From: Janthinobacterium agaricidamnosum
GTDB taxonomy: Bacteria > Pseudomonadota > Gammaproteobacteria > Burkholderiales > Burkholderiaceae_D
DNA length: 64,000 bases
Direction: 5' to 3'
NCBI RefSeq assembly: GCF_003667705.1
Contig: NZ_CP033019.1
Location: 3,720,001-3,784,000 of the forward strand
Part shown: positions 34,238 to 44,904 of the stretch, piece after piece
Layout of the letters: each line of letters begins with the position of its first letter
Numbering within the stretch: the first letter of the stretch is position 1
Notes under the pieces: model-generated
The model's database searches: none
Told to the model about the DNA's origin: nothing
Seen by the model: the letters and a program-made list of their open reading frames with translations, nothing else
Position numbers and translations under genes: made by a program

Positions 34238-34876
34238 ATGTCCACCACTACCGCACCGCGCCGCGCCCTGCTCGTCATCGACGTGCAAAATGAATACTTC
34301 ACGGGCGACATGCCGATCGAATATCCGTCCGTCGATATTTCCCTGCCCAACATCGTCACCGCCATGGCCGCCGCCCGCGCCGCCGGCGTGCCCGTCATCG
34401 TCGTCCAGCACGATGCGCCGGAAGCCTCCCCCATCTTTGCAAAAGGCAGCGACGGCTGGCAGCTGCACCCGCAAGTGGCCGCCTTTGCCGCCGACCACCG
34501 CATCAACAAGAGCATGGGCAGCGCGTTTGCGGGCACGGACTTGCGCGCCTGGCTGGAGAGCCGCGGCATCGACACCCTGACGGTGATCGGCTACATGACG
34601 CACAACTGCGACGCGGCCACCATCTACCAGGCCGCGCACGACGGCTTGCAAGTCGAGTTCCTGCAGGACGCCACCGGCACGCTGCCCTACGCCAATGCGG
34701 GCGGCACGGCCAGCGCCGAGGAAATCCACCGCGTCTTCAGCACGGTGTTCCACTCGAATTTCGCCGCCGTCGTCAGCACGCAGGACTGGCTCGATGCCGT
34801 GCGCGCAGGCAAGCCGCTGGACAAGGACAATATTTATCTGTCGAACCAGCGCGCACGCAAGGCGCAGGCGAACTGA
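34238..34876 (+). CDS. isochorismatase-family cysteine hydrolase
   Basis: 212 residues. The catalytic triad is readable: Asp15 (VIDVQNEYF), Lys91 (INKSMGSAF) and Cys124 (YMTHNCDAATIY). Members hydrolyse amides or ureas such as nicotinamide, or isochorismate when the Cys is replaced; with Cys present an amidase/cysteine hydrolase is more likely. ATG at 34238 is chosen for AGGAG 6 nt upstream; the in-frame extension to 34175 is unsupported. Divergent from the GlxA-type regulator, which may control it. Substrate unknown. Confidence 0.87.
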   Translation: MSTTTAPRRALLVIDVQNEYFTGDMPIEYPSVDISLPNIVTAMAAARAAGVPVIVVQHDAPEASPIFAKGSDGWQLHPQVAAFAADHRINKSMGSAFAGTDLRAWLESRGIDTLTVIGYMTHNCDAATIYQAAHDGLQVEFLQDATGTLPYANAGGTASAEEIHRVFSTVFHSNFAAVVSTQDWLDAVRAGKPLDKDNIYLSNQRARKAQAN

Positions 34877-34930
34877 CGCCGGCGGGAATGGACGGGTATC
34901 ATGCGTCCATTCCCAACTTGATGATGAACG

Positions 34931-35491
34931 ATGCGAAAAATAACTGTGCTGGGCTTGACGACTGCTGGTGTTTTCCTGCTGGCCACCGCTGCCCTGGTGC
35001 TGGCGGGCCTGAACGACAAGCTGGCCCCGGCCGACGTGATCGTCGTGCCCGGCAACACGATCCTGCCCGACGGCACGCCCAGCCCCCGCCTGCAGGCGCG
35101 GCTCGACGCGGCGCTGACACAGTTCCAGGAACGCAGGGCGCCGCACATCCTCGTCAGCGGGGCGACGGGCAAGGAAGGGTTCGACGAGGCCGCGGCTATG
35201 GCCCGCTATCTGCAATCGCGCGGCGTGCCGGCTGGCGTCATTATTGAAGATAATCAAGGCTGGACGACGGACGCCACGGCCCGCAACGCTGCGGCCCTGA
35301 TGCGCCAACACGGCTGGCACACGGCCATGGTGGCCACGCAATACTTTCACGTGCCCCGCTTCCGGCTGGCGCTGGAGCGCAGCGGCATCACCGTCAGCGG
35401 CCACGTGCACGCGCCCTATTTCGAGCTGCGCGACCTGTATTCCGTGCCGCGCGAAACGGTGGGCTATGCCGTGTATTTCATGCGCCATTGA
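34931..35491 (+). CDS. YdcF/SanA-family (DUF218) membrane-anchored protein
   Basis: 186 residues. One N-terminal membrane helix (about 5-26) anchors a single DUF218 domain: ADVIVVPGNTILPDG, HILVSGATGKEGFDEAAAMARYL, IIEDNQGWTTDATARNAAAL and VATQYFHVPRFRLALERSG. Members influence envelope integrity and vancomycin tolerance (SanA) and may act on nucleotide or lipid-linked intermediates, but reaction unknown. It converges on glpK with 19 nt between them. Confidence 0.82.
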   Translation: MRKITVLGLTTAGVFLLATAALVLAGLNDKLAPADVIVVPGNTILPDGTPSPRLQARLDAALTQFQERRAPHILVSGATGKEGFDEAAAMARYLQSRGVPAGVIIEDNQGWTTDATARNAAALMRQHGWHTAMVATQYFHVPRFRLALERSGITVSGHVHAPYFELRDLYSVPRETVGYAVYFMRH

Positions 35492-35510
35492 TCCTGGCTT
35501 ATTCCCTGAC

Positions 35511-37004
35511 TCACTCGCTCCAGTCGCGCGAGCGTTCCACCGCGCGCTGCCATTTATGCAAGCGCGTCAGCCGTTCGTCGGCCGCCATCTTTGGCTCGAA
35601 TCGGCGCCCCACCTGCCACTGGGCGGCGATCTCGTCCTGCGAGGCCCAGAAGCCCACGGCCAGGCCCGCCAGGTAGGCGGCGCCCAGGGCCGTCGTTTCC
35701 GTCACCACGGGGCGCACCACGGGGACATTGAGTATGTCGGCCTGGAACTGCATCAGCATGTCGTTGCGGGCCGCGCCGCCATCCACGCGCAACTCGGATA
35801 GCGCAATGCCCGCGTCGTCCTGCATGGCGGACAACACATCGACGTTCTGGTAGGCCACGCCCTCCAATGCGGCGCGCGCGATGTGGGCCTTGCCCGTGCC
35901 GCGCGTGATGCCGATCAGGGTGCCCCGTGCATACGGGTCCCAGTACGGTGCGCCGAGCCCCGCGAAGGCGGGCACGAAGACCAGGCCGCCCGAATCGGGC
36001 ACGCTGGTGGCCAGCGCTTCCACTTCGGACGAGTCGCGGATGATGCCGATGCCGTCGCGCATCCATTGCACGGCCGCGCCCGCGATAAAGGCGCTGCCTT
36101 CGAGCAAGTAATCAGTCTTGTCGCTGCCGGCGCCCAGGCTCCAGCCCACCGTCGTCAGCAGCCGGTTTTTCGATGGCAGCGGGCGCTTGCCCACGTTCAT
36201 CAGCATGAAGCAGCCCGTGCCGTAGGTATTTTTCGCCATGCCCGGTTTCAAACAGGCCTGGCCGAACGTGGCCGCCTGCTGGTCGCCCGCGATGCCGGCG
36301 ATGGGCACGGACACGCCCAGCAATGCCGCATGCGTGTGCGCGGCCACGCCGCTCGATGGCACGACGTCGGGCAGCAGGGAGGCGGGAATGTCCAGCAGCG
36401 CCAGCAAATCCGTGTCCCACTGCAAAGTATGAATGTTGAACAGCATGGTGCGCGCCGCGTTGCTCGTGTCCGTCAAGTGGGCGCCGCTCATCTTGTAGAT
36501 CAGCCAGCTGTCGACGGTGCCGAAGGCCAGCTCGCCCCGTTCGGCGCGGGCGCGGGCACCCGGCACGTTGTCAAGCAGCCATTTCAATTTAGTTGCGGAA
36601 AAATAGGCGTCCAGCACGAGGCCCGTTTTTTGCTGGATCACGTCCGCCTTGCCCTGCTCCACCAGCAGCTCGCAGAACGCGGCATTGCGGCGGTCTTGCC
36701 AGACGATGGCGTTAGCGACGGGTTCGCCCGTGGCGCGGTCCCACAGCACCGTCGTTTCGCGCTGGTTGGTCACGCCGATGGCGGCCACGTCGCTTGCCGC
36801 CACGCCGCTGTCGCGCAGCACCTGCTGCAGCACGCCCTCTTGCGAGGCCCAGATGTCGCCCGCGTCATGCTCGACCCAGCCCGGCTGGGGGAATATCTGG
36901 CGAAATTCGCGCTGCGCGCTGGCGTGCGGCCGGCCCGCATGGTCGAACAGGATGGCGCGCGAACTGGTGGTGCCCTGGTCTAAAGCAAGTATGTATTTGG
37001 TCAT
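35511..37004 (-). CDS. glpK: glycerol kinase
   Basis: 497 residues. Phosphorylates glycerol to sn-glycerol 3-phosphate with ATP. The FGGY signatures are present: the N-terminal phosphate loop [15 protein letters not shown] and the C-terminal [23 protein letters not shown] and [22 protein letters not shown] at 37004 starts at [11 protein letters not shown] as in other GlpK proteins. It is last in the glp cluster but separated from glpV by a strong intrinsic terminator at 37029-37058, so its expression depends on read-through or its own promoter. Confidence 0.96.
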   Translation of the reverse strand: MTKYILALDQGTTSSRAILFDHAGRPHASAQREFRQIFPQPGWVEHDAGDIWASQEGVLQQVLRDSGVAASDVAAIGVTNQRETTVLWDRATGEPVANAIVWQDRRNAAFCELLVEQGKADVIQQKTGLVLDAYFSATKLKWLLDNVPGARARAERGELAFGTVDSWLIYKMSGAHLTDTSNAARTMLFNIHTLQWDTDLLALLDIPASLLPDVVPSSGVAAHTHAALLGVSVPIAGIAGDQQAATFGQACLKPGMAKNTYGTGCFMLMNVGKRPLPSKNRLLTTVGWSLGAGSDKTDYLLEGSAFIAGAAVQWMRDGIGIIRDSSEVEALATSVPDSGGLVFVPAFAGLGAPYWDPYARGTLIGITRGTGKAHIARAALEGVAYQNVDVLSAMQDDAGIALSELRVDGGAARNDMLMQFQADILNVPVVRPVVTETTALGAAYLAGLAVGFWASQDEIAAQWQVGRRFEPKMAADERLTRLHKWQRAVERSRDWSE

Positions 37005-37028
37005 GGTCGCTACTACGGCTATACAGTG

Positions 37029-37058
37029 AAAAAAGGGCACGGACAAGCGCCCGTGCCC
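37029..37058 (-). terminator. intrinsic terminator between glpV and glpK
   Basis: On the minus strand GGGCACGG, 8-nt loop, CCGTGCCC and then six T (37034-37029). It lies inside the glp gene series and would lower glpK expression relative to the transporter genes. Confidence 0.85.
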
Positions 37059-37087
37059 CGGGAAAGCGGCGGCAGAAGTTTACACGA

Positions 37088-38815
37088 CTACCTTACCTTG
37101 CCTTCTTTCCAGGCCTGCAATAATTTATCGTAGGCAATTGTTTCACCCTTCGGCTTTTCATTCGCCAGCTTTTTCCACGGCGCGTGCTGGTCCGACAGAT
37201 ACTGGTTCGGGTCGCCTTTCGGATTGAGCTTGGGCGCGCACGCCTTCATGCCGGCCCGCTGCAGGCGCGCCATGACCTGGTCCATTTCCTCGGCCAGGTT
37301 ATCCATGGCGGCCTGCGGCGTTTTTTCCGCCGTGATGGCCGTGGCCACGTTCTTCCACCACAGCTGGGCCAGCTTCGGATAGTCGGGCACGTTGTTGCCC
37401 GTCGGCGTCCACGCCACGCGGGCGGGGCTGCGGTAGAACTCGATCAAGCCGCCGTACTCGTTCGCGTGCTTCGTAAAATAATCGTGGCGGATGTCGGAAT
37501 CGCGGATGAAGGTGAGGCCGACGATGGATTTCTTCAGCGACACGGTTTTCGACGTGACGAATTGCGCGTACAGCCAGGCGGCGGCCTTGCGGTCATCGGG
37601 CGTGGACTTGAACAGGAACCAGGAACCGACGTCCTGATAGCCGTTCTGCATGCCCTCTTTCCAGTACGGGCCGTGCGGCGACGGCGCCATGCGCCATTTC
37701 GGTGTGCCGTCCTTGTTGACCACTGGCAAGCCTGGTTTCGTCATGCCGGCCGTAAATGCCGTGTACCAGAAGATTTGCTGGGCGATTTCGCCCTGGGCCG
37801 GCACGGGGCCCGATTCCGAGAAATTCATGCCGTTCGCCTGCGGCGGCGCGTATTTCTTCATCCAGTCGATATATTTCGTCAGCGCAAACACGGCCGCCGG
37901 CGAATTCGTGGCGCCGCCGCGCGACATCGACGCGCCCACGGGCGTGCACTTGTCGGCCGCCACCTTGATGCCCCACTCGTCGACCGGCATGCCGTTCGGA
38001 ATGCCCTTGTCGGCCGCGCCAGCCATCGACAGCCACGCATCGGTGAAGCGCCAGCCCAGGGACGGATCTTTCTTGCCGTAATCCATGTGGCCATAGACTT
38101 TCTTGCCGTCCAGTTCCTTCACGTCATTCGTGAAGAAATCGGCGATGTCTTCATAGGCGGACCAGTTCTGCGGCACGCCCAGTTCGTAGCCATACTTGGC
38201 CTTGAACTTGGCCTGCAAATCCTTGCGCGCGAACCAGTCGGCGCGGAACCAGTACAGGTTGGCGAATTGCTGGTCGGGCAGCTGGTACACCTTGCCGTCC
38301 GGCGCCGTGGTAAAGCTGATGCCGATGAAATCTTTCAAATCGAGACCGGGATTCGTGAATTCCTTGCCCTTGGCGGCCATGTAGTCGGACAGCGGTTCCA
38401 CGGCGCCATAGCGGTAATGCGTGCCGATCAGGTCGGAATCGGAAATCCAGCCGTCATAGATGCTCTTGCCCGACTGCATCGACGTTTGCAGCTTTTCCAC
38501 CACGTCGCCTTCCTGGATGATGTCGTGGCGCACCTTGATGCCCGTGATTTCCTCGAAGGCCTTGGCCAGGGTCTTCGATTCGTAGACGTGGGTGTCGATG
38601 GTTTCCGAGACCACGGAAATTTCCTTGATGCCCTTGGCTTTGAGCTTGGCCGCCGCATCGATGAACCATTTCATTTCAGCAAGCTGTTGCTGCTTGCTCA
38701 GGCTGGATGGCTGGAATTCCTTGTCGATCCAGGTTTGCGCCTGCTTGGCGTCGGCCAGGGCCGCGTTCGACACGAGCATGGCCGCAGCCGCGAAGACCGT
38801 GAACTTCAATTTCAT
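37088..38815 (-). CDS. glpV: ABC transporter glycerol-binding protein
   Basis: 575 residues with a signal peptide (MKLKFTVFAAAAMLVSNAALA). It is longer than the usual ~430 residues of sugar-type binding proteins, as in the Rhizobium GlpV family. ISDSDLIGTHYRYGAVEPLSDYMAAKGKEF and WDxxY-like WFLFKSTPDDRKAAAWLYAQFV are solute-binding-protein segments. It captures glycerol in the periplasm for GlpSTPQ. An AAAGGAG site precedes the ATG. The 71-nt gap to glpU holds inverted repeats able to form hairpins (TTGCCGG / CCGGCAA), a common device for stabilising the abundant binding-protein message. Confidence 0.92.
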   Translation of the reverse strand: MKLKFTVFAAAAMLVSNAALADAKQAQTWIDKEFQPSSLSKQQQLAEMKWFIDAAAKLKAKGIKEISVVSETIDTHVYESKTLAKAFEEITGIKVRHDIIQEGDVVEKLQTSMQSGKSIYDGWISDSDLIGTHYRYGAVEPLSDYMAAKGKEFTNPGLDLKDFIGISFTTAPDGKVYQLPDQQFANLYWFRADWFARKDLQAKFKAKYGYELGVPQNWSAYEDIADFFTNDVKELDGKKVYGHMDYGKKDPSLGWRFTDAWLSMAGAADKGIPNGMPVDEWGIKVAADKCTPVGASMSRGGATNSPAAVFALTKYIDWMKKYAPPQANGMNFSESGPVPAQGEIAQQIFWYTAFTAGMTKPGLPVVNKDGTPKWRMAPSPHGPYWKEGMQNGYQDVGSWFLFKSTPDDRKAAAWLYAQFVTSKTVSLKKSIVGLTFIRDSDIRHDYFTKHANEYGGLIEFYRSPARVAWTPTGNNVPDYPKLAQLWWKNVATAITAEKTPQAAMDNLAEEMDQVMARLQRAGMKACAPKLNPKGDPNQYLSDQHAPWKKLANEKPKGETIAYDKLLQAWKEGKVR

Positions 38816-38886
38816 CGTGAATCTCCTTTTATTTTATTGCCGGCCGCCTGCTGACGGTCCGGCCTCCATCAACACCGGCAAGCCGG

Positions 38887-39189
38887 TCATCCCCAACGCA
38901 TTACCACTAATAAAATGACAAAACTGATGGCGGCGCCTATCGCCTGCTGCATTTCCGTGAACCCCGCCCAGGCCAGATTCACGTAGGCCGCCGTGAGCAA
39001 GCCGATGAACAGGCGGTCGCCGCGCGTCGTCGGCATGGGCAAAAAGCCCTTGCGTTCGATGCTGGGCGAGCGGATTTGCCACACCGTCATGCCGGCCAGC
39101 ATCAAGCCGATGCAGATGAAGAAGATGGCCACTTCCGGCGTCCACGCCATCCAGCCGAACAGGCTGGCTGTGCTATCGGTATTTTCCAT
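38887..39189 (-). CDS. glpU: DUF2160 small membrane protein of the glycerol transporter
   Basis: 100 residues with three predicted membrane helices (about 14-36, 57-75 and 82-98) and a short charged loop SPSIERKGFLPMPTTRGDR. This DUF2160 protein is always found between glpQ and glpV in glycerol ABC loci; it is thought to be an accessory membrane component but its exact job is not known. ATG at 39189 lies one base after the glpQ stop (TGACATG). Confidence 0.9.
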   Translation of the reverse strand: MENTDSTASLFGWMAWTPEVAIFFICIGLMLAGMTVWQIRSPSIERKGFLPMPTTRGDRLFIGLLTAAYVNLAWAGFTEMQQAIGAAISFVILLVVMRWG

Positions 39190-39190
39190 G

Positions 39191-39997
39191 TCACACCCTC
39201 CCCATCGCGAAACCCTTGGCAATGTAATGCCGCACGAACCAGATCACCAGCGCGCCGGGCACGATGGTCAGCACACCGGCCGCCGCCAGTACGCCCCAGT
39301 CCATGCCGGCCGCCGACACGGTGCGCGTCATGGTGGCGGCAATGGGCTTGGCATTGACGGAGGTCAAGGTGCGCGCCAACAGCAGTTCCACCCAGCTGAA
39401 CATGAAGCAGAAGAACGCCGTCACGCCCACGCCCGACTTAATCATCGGCAAGAAGATGCGGATGAAGAAGCGGGGAAAGCTGTAGCCGTCGATATACGCC
39501 GTCTCGTCGATTTCCTTCGGCACGCCGGACATGAAACCTTCCAGTATCCACACGGCCAGCGGCACGTTGAACACCATGTGCGCCAGCGCCACGGCCAGGT
39601 GCGTATCCATCAGGCCCACCGTCGAATACAGCTGGAAGAACGGTACGAGGAAGACGGCGGGCGGCGTCATGCGGTTGGTCAAGAGCCAGAAGAACAAATG
39701 CTTGTCGCCGACAAAGTTATAGCGGGAAAAAGCGTAGGCTGCCGGCAAGGCGACGGTGACGGACATGACCATATTCAAGGCCACGTAAATCATGGAATTG
39801 ATGTAGCCGCTGTACCAGGAACGGTCGGTAAAAATCGTGTGGTAGTTGGCGAACGTCCATTGCTGCGGCCACAGGCTCAGCACGCCCACGATTTCCTCGT
39901 TGGTCTTGAGCGACATATTGAGCATCCAGTAGATGGGCAACAGCGAGCCCAGCAAAAAGACGATCAGGATGGCGCTGCTCATTTTCTTGTGCATCAT
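39191..39997 (-). CDS. glpQ: ABC glycerol permease protein
   Basis: 268 residues, six membrane helices. The cytoplasmic EAA motif, ETAYIDGYSFPRFFIRIFLPM, contacts the ATPase. The ATG at 39997 overlaps the glpP stop (ATGA), GGAG lies 7 nt upstream. It pairs with GlpP as the CUT1-type transmembrane pair. Confidence 0.94.
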   Translation of the reverse strand: MMHKKMSSAILIVFLLGSLLPIYWMLNMSLKTNEEIVGVLSLWPQQWTFANYHTIFTDRSWYSGYINSMIYVALNMVMSVTVALPAAYAFSRYNFVGDKHLFFWLLTNRMTPPAVFLVPFFQLYSTVGLMDTHLAVALAHMVFNVPLAVWILEGFMSGVPKEIDETAYIDGYSFPRFFIRIFLPMIKSGVGVTAFFCFMFSWVELLLARTLTSVNAKPIAATMTRTVSAAGMDWGVLAAAGVLTIVPGALVIWFVRHYIAKGFAMGRV

Positions 39998-40878
39998 TTC
40001 TGGTCTCCCGTGCCGACTCTCTGCATCCAGGTGTACAACACAAAGCAGAACAGCAGGATGATGAGGAAATAGATCAGTGAGAAGGCCGAGGCCGGCCCCA
40101 GGTCGAACTGGCCCACGGCCTTTTGCGTCAGGTATTGCGACAGGAAGGTGGTCGCATTGCCCGGTCCGCCGCCCGTCAGCACGAACGGTTCCGTGTAGAT
40201 CATGAAACTGTCCATGAAGCGCAGCAAGACGGCGATCATCAGCACATTGCGCAGTTTCGGCAGCTGGATGTAGCGGAACACGGCCAGGCGCGAGGCGCCG
40301 TCGATGCGTGCCGCCTGGTAATACGCGTCGGGAATGGCGCGCAAACCCGCATAGCACAGCAGCACAACGAGCGGTGTCCAGTGCCAGATATCCATCACCA
40401 TCACGGTCAGCCAGGCGTCGAGCGAATTGCCGTTGTAGTTGTAGTCGAATCCCAGCTGATTCAGGGTATAGCCCATCAGGCCGATGTCGCCGCGGCCGAA
40501 GATTTGCCAGATGGTGCCCACCACGTTCCAGGGAATGAGCAAGGGCAGCGCGATCAGCACCAGCGCCAGCGATGCCTTCCAGCCATCGGCCGGCATGCAC
40601 AGGGCAATCAAGATGCCGAGCGGAATCTGGATGGCCAGCACGGAGCCGGAAAACAGCAGCTGGCGCAACAAGGCGCTGTGCAAGTCGCCGTCGAGCATGA
40701 CCATGCGGAACCACTCGGTGCCCACGAAGACCTTTTGCGTGGGGCTCAGAATATCCTGCACGGAATAATTGACCACCGTCATCAATGGCAGGATGGCGGA
40801 AAAGGCCACGCACAGCAGCACGGGCAAGATCAGCAGCCAGGCGCGGCGGTTATTATCGGTTTTACCGTTATGTATCAT
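39994..40878 (-). CDS. glpP: ABC glycerol permease protein
   Basis: 294 residues, MalF-like, six membrane helices with the EAA motif YYQAARIDGASRLAVFRYIQL near residue 205. Its ATG shares one base with the glpT stop (TGATG), and its stop overlaps glpQ. It forms the inner-membrane channel with GlpQ. Confidence 0.94.
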   Translation of the reverse strand: MIHNGKTDNNRRAWLLILPVLLCVAFSAILPLMTVVNYSVQDILSPTQKVFVGTEWFRMVMLDGDLHSALLRQLLFSGSVLAIQIPLGILIALCMPADGWKASLALVLIALPLLIPWNVVGTIWQIFGRGDIGLMGYTLNQLGFDYNYNGNSLDAWLTVMVMDIWHWTPLVVLLCYAGLRAIPDAYYQAARIDGASRLAVFRYIQLPKLRNVLMIAVLLRFMDSFMIYTEPFVLTGGGPGNATTFLSQYLTQKAVGQFDLGPASAFSLIYFLIILLFCFVLYTWMQRVGTGDQK

Positions 40879-41969
40879 CAGGCCACCCGCTTATCGTTGA
40901 CATAGAAAAGGGTGCGTTGCGGCGGAAAATGCAGCCGCACAGCATCACCGGCGACGGCATCGATGGCGCGCAGCTTGGCCGCCACCGTCGCGCCGCCCAG
41001 CTGGAATTCCGCCAGGTAATGCGTACCCATGTTGCGCACGGCCGTCACCGTGGCGTGCAGGCAGTGATCATCACCCTCACCCGCCTTCAGGCATGCGACG
41101 AATTCCGGCCGCACGCCCAGCGTGATTTTCCCTTGCGCGCCAGCCAGGGCCTCGCGGGCGGAGGCGGACACGGCCAGCGCCTGCCCCGCCACGCGCACGC
41201 CGCCATCGTCCAGGGTGCAATCGAGCAAGTTCATTCCCGGGTTGCCGATGAAATAGCCGACGAACGTATGCTCGGGTTCCTCGAACAGCGCCTGCGCGCT
41301 GCCCGTCTGCACCACTTCGCCCTGCGTCATGACGACCACCTGGTCGGCAAAGGTCAAGGCTTCCACCTGGTCGTGCGTGACGTAGATCAGGGACAATTTC
41401 AGTTCGTGGTGGATCTCCTTCAACTTTCTGCGCAACAGCCATTTCAAATGCGGATCGATCACCGTCAGCGGTTCGTCGAACAGCACGGCCGCCACGTCGG
41501 GGCGCACGAGCCCCCGTCCCAGCGAAATCTTTTGCTTGGCGTCCACGGACAAGCCGCTGGCGCGCAGTTTCAAGTCGCCCGTCAGCTCCAGCATCTGCGC
41601 CACCTGCTGCACGCGCTTTTTCACCTCGCTCTCTTTCCAGCCGCGATTACGCAGCGGAAACGCCAGATTGTCGTGCACGGTCATGGTGTCGTAGATGACG
41701 GGAAACTGGAACACTTGCGCGATATTGCGTGCTTCCGTGGGCAGCTGCGTGACGTCCTTGCCGTCGAACAGCACCTTGCCATGCGACGGTTTCACGAGAC
41801 CGGAGATAATATTGAGCAAGGTCGTCTTGCCGCAGCCGGACGGCCCCAGCAAGGCATAGGCGCCGCCGTCATGCCATTCCATGCTCATGGGCCGCAGCGC
41901 ATAGTCGGCGGGTGCCGTCGGGTTCGGTTTGTAGGCGTGAGCCAGGTCCACCAGTTCGATGCGCGCCAT
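40878..41969 (-). CDS. glpT: ABC glycerol transporter ATPase with degenerate signature motif
   Basis: 363 residues. Walker A GPSGCGKT at 42-49, Q-loop in VFQFP, Walker B VLFDEP (Asp165, Glu166), and a normal H-loop YVTHDQ with His199, followed by a C-terminal TOBE-type regulatory domain. The signature that should read LSGGQ is LSVDA (140-144) in GLSVDAKQKISLGR, so this subunit cannot supply a canonical signature to its partner's nucleotide site. The partner GlpS has LSGGQ intact but a changed H-loop, which predicts an asymmetric dimer. Start ATG 41969, one base after the glpS stop. The name follows the Rhizobium glpSTPQUV scheme and is not the E. coli glycerol-3-phosphate antiporter. Confidence 0.93.
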   Translation of the reverse strand: MARIELVDLAHAYKPNPTAPADYALRPMSMEWHDGGAYALLGPSGCGKTTLLNIISGLVKPSHGKVLFDGKDVTQLPTEARNIAQVFQFPVIYDTMTVHDNLAFPLRNRGWKESEVKKRVQQVAQMLELTGDLKLRASGLSVDAKQKISLGRGLVRPDVAAVLFDEPLTVIDPHLKWLLRRKLKEIHHELKLSLIYVTHDQVEALTFADQVVVMTQGEVVQTGSAQALFEEPEHTFVGYFIGNPGMNLLDCTLDDGGVRVAGQALAVSASAREALAGAQGKITLGVRPEFVACLKAGEGDDHCLHATVTAVRNMGTHYLAEFQLGGATVAAKLRAIDAVAGDAVRLHFPPQRTLFYVNDKRVA

Positions 41970-41970
41970 G

Positions 41971-43065
<1,095 letters not shown>

Positions 43066-43139
43066 GCGCTTCTCCTCCAGTGATGGTTTCTTATTCTTCG
43101 CCGCGCCCTCTGCGGGGTGCGGTCGCCAACGTGTGCTGC

Positions 43140-44678
43140 CTACGACGACAACGGGTGCTGCAACAGCCAGGCGTCGAGCGTGTCCGCCGTTTCGCGCGGC
43201 AGGTGCAGGCCCAGCTTGGAGCGCCGCCACAGCATGTCGGCCGCGCTGACGGCCCATTCGTGGCGCCGCAAATAGTCCACTTCCGCCGCGTACAGGCCGG
43301 CGGCGACTTCCTCGCCCATGGCCGCCACATCCGTCCGCCCGGCGAGCAGCACGTGGATGCGCGTGCCGTAGGCGCGTGCATAGCGCGCCACCAGCGCCGC
43401 CGGAAGCCACGCATAGTCGCGCTGCAAGCCTTGCACGAACTGGCCGAACTCGCGCACGGACCGGTTCTGCGGCGTACTGCCGAACACATCGCCGCCGGGC
43501 AGGCAGGCGTTGGCCGTCCAGGCCGGCCGCGCACTGCCCGGCACCGGCGCCAACAACGGCGCGAGCACATCGAGCGCTTCCTCGGCCAGCTTGCGGAACG
43601 TGGTGATCTTGCCGCCGAAAATACTGAGCAGCGGCGCGCCTTCCCGGTCCAGCTCGAAGCGGTAATCGCGCGTGACGGCCTTGGCATCGGCCGCCGCGTC
43701 TTCCACCAGCGGGCGCACGCCGGCATACGTCCACACCACGTCGGCCGGCACGATGGGCTTGCTGAAATAGTAACTGGAAAGCTCGCACAAGTAACGAATT
43801 TCCTCGTCGTCGATTTCCACCTTGCCGCTGTCGCCGTGGTAGTCGAGATCGGTGGTGCCGATCAGGGTGAAATCGTGCTCATACGGAATGGCAAACACGA
43901 TGCGCCCGTCCGGATGCTGGAAGATATACGCGTGATCGTGCTCGAACAATCGCTTGACGACGATGTGGCTGCCCTTGATCAGGCGCAAATGCCGGCCCTG
44001 TCCGCCCGGCGCCGCCTGCTGCAGAAATTCGGCCGTCCACGGCCCGGCCGCATTGACGACGCTGCGCGCACGCACGGACAGCTCACGTCCGTCGCCTTGC
44101 AGCAGGGTCGCCAGCCAGGAGGCGTCCGCACCCGCGCCGTCGCGCCGCAGGGCCGTGCAGCGCGTCTGCGTAAGGATCGTCGCCCCCTTGTCCGCCGCGT
44201 CGATGGCGTTCAAGACCACCAGCCGCGCATCGTCGACCCAGCCGTCGGAATACACGAAGCCCCGCTTGAATTCGGGTTTTAACGGTTTGCCGGCCGCGTG
44301 GCGCGTCAGGTCGATGCCCTGCGAGCCAGGCAGGATTTCCCGCTTCGCCAGCATGTCGTACAGAAACAGGCCGGCGCGTATCAGCCAGGCCGGGCGCTGG
44401 CCCTGGGCGTGCGGCATGACGAAGCGCAAGGGCCACATGATGTGCGGCGCCGAGCGCAGCAGCACTTCGCGCTCGATCAGCGCCTTGCGCACGAGGCCGA
44501 ATTCATAGTATTCGAGGTAGCGCAGGCCGCCGTGTATCAGCTTGGTGGAAGCGGACGAGGTGTGGGAAGCGAGGTCGTCCTTTTCGCACAGCACCACGGA
44601 CAAGCCCCGCCCGGCCGCGTCGCGCGCGATGCCGGCGCCATTGATGCCGCCGCCCACCACCAGCACGTCGCATGCCAT
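43140..44678 (-). CDS. glpD: aerobic glycerol-3-phosphate dehydrogenase
   Basis: 512 residues. The membrane-associated FAD enzyme oxidises sn-glycerol 3-phosphate to dihydroxyacetone phosphate and feeds electrons to quinone. DVLVVGGGINGAGIARDAAGRG is the FAD loop, SSASTKLIHGGLRYLE the second conserved block, and TYAGVRPLVED plus LSIFGGKITTFRKLAEEAL are C-terminal GlpD segments. ATG at 44678 has GGAG 6 nt upstream; ATG 44711 would add eleven residues and also has a ribosome site. First gene of the glp operon, divergent from glpR. Confidence 0.95.
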   Translation of the reverse strand: MACDVLVVGGGINGAGIARDAAGRGLSVVLCEKDDLASHTSSASTKLIHGGLRYLEYYEFGLVRKALIEREVLLRSAPHIMWPLRFVMPHAQGQRPAWLIRAGLFLYDMLAKREILPGSQGIDLTRHAAGKPLKPEFKRGFVYSDGWVDDARLVVLNAIDAADKGATILTQTRCTALRRDGAGADASWLATLLQGDGRELSVRARSVVNAAGPWTAEFLQQAAPGGQGRHLRLIKGSHIVVKRLFEHDHAYIFQHPDGRIVFAIPYEHDFTLIGTTDLDYHGDSGKVEIDDEEIRYLCELSSYYFSKPIVPADVVWTYAGVRPLVEDAAADAKAVTRDYRFELDREGAPLLSIFGGKITTFRKLAEEALDVLAPLLAPVPGSARPAWTANACLPGGDVFGSTPQNRSVREFGQFVQGLQRDYAWLPAALVARYARAYGTRIHVLLAGRTDVAAMGEEVAAGLYAAEVDYLRRHEWAVSAADMLWRRSKLGLHLPRETADTLDAWLLQHPLSS

Positions 44679-44860
44679 CGTTGTCTCCACACCTTGCTGT
44701 GCTGCCGCCATCGGGACTCCGTGTCTGTCAGGGAAAGGCCGGCGAGGAAAGACTAGGCATCGCCGGCGACTGTCGTTAAGATCAATACAGCTGTAATTCG
44801 AATGCAATATGGATAAGATACGCCAGATTGCGAATCGATAGCAACATATTTTTATCACTA

Positions 44861-44880
44861 TTTGTTCGTTTTTGTTCGTT
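44861..44880. promoter_or_regulatory. putative GlpR operator (tandem repeat)
   Basis: Two perfect tandem copies of TTTGTTCGTT, followed by a partial third (TGTG), in the glpD/glpR divergent region, 25-45 nt before the glpR start. TGTTCG half-sites are typical of GlpR operators in E. coli and Pseudomonas. The assignment rests on motif and position. Confidence 0.5.
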
Positions 44881-44904
44881 TGTGTTTTTTAAAGAGACAA
44901 GCCC

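Noticed and set aside
43066..43788. long N-terminal extension of GlpS
   Set aside because: It lies in glpD in another frame; the GTG at 43065 with GGAGGAG upstream fits the family N-terminus.
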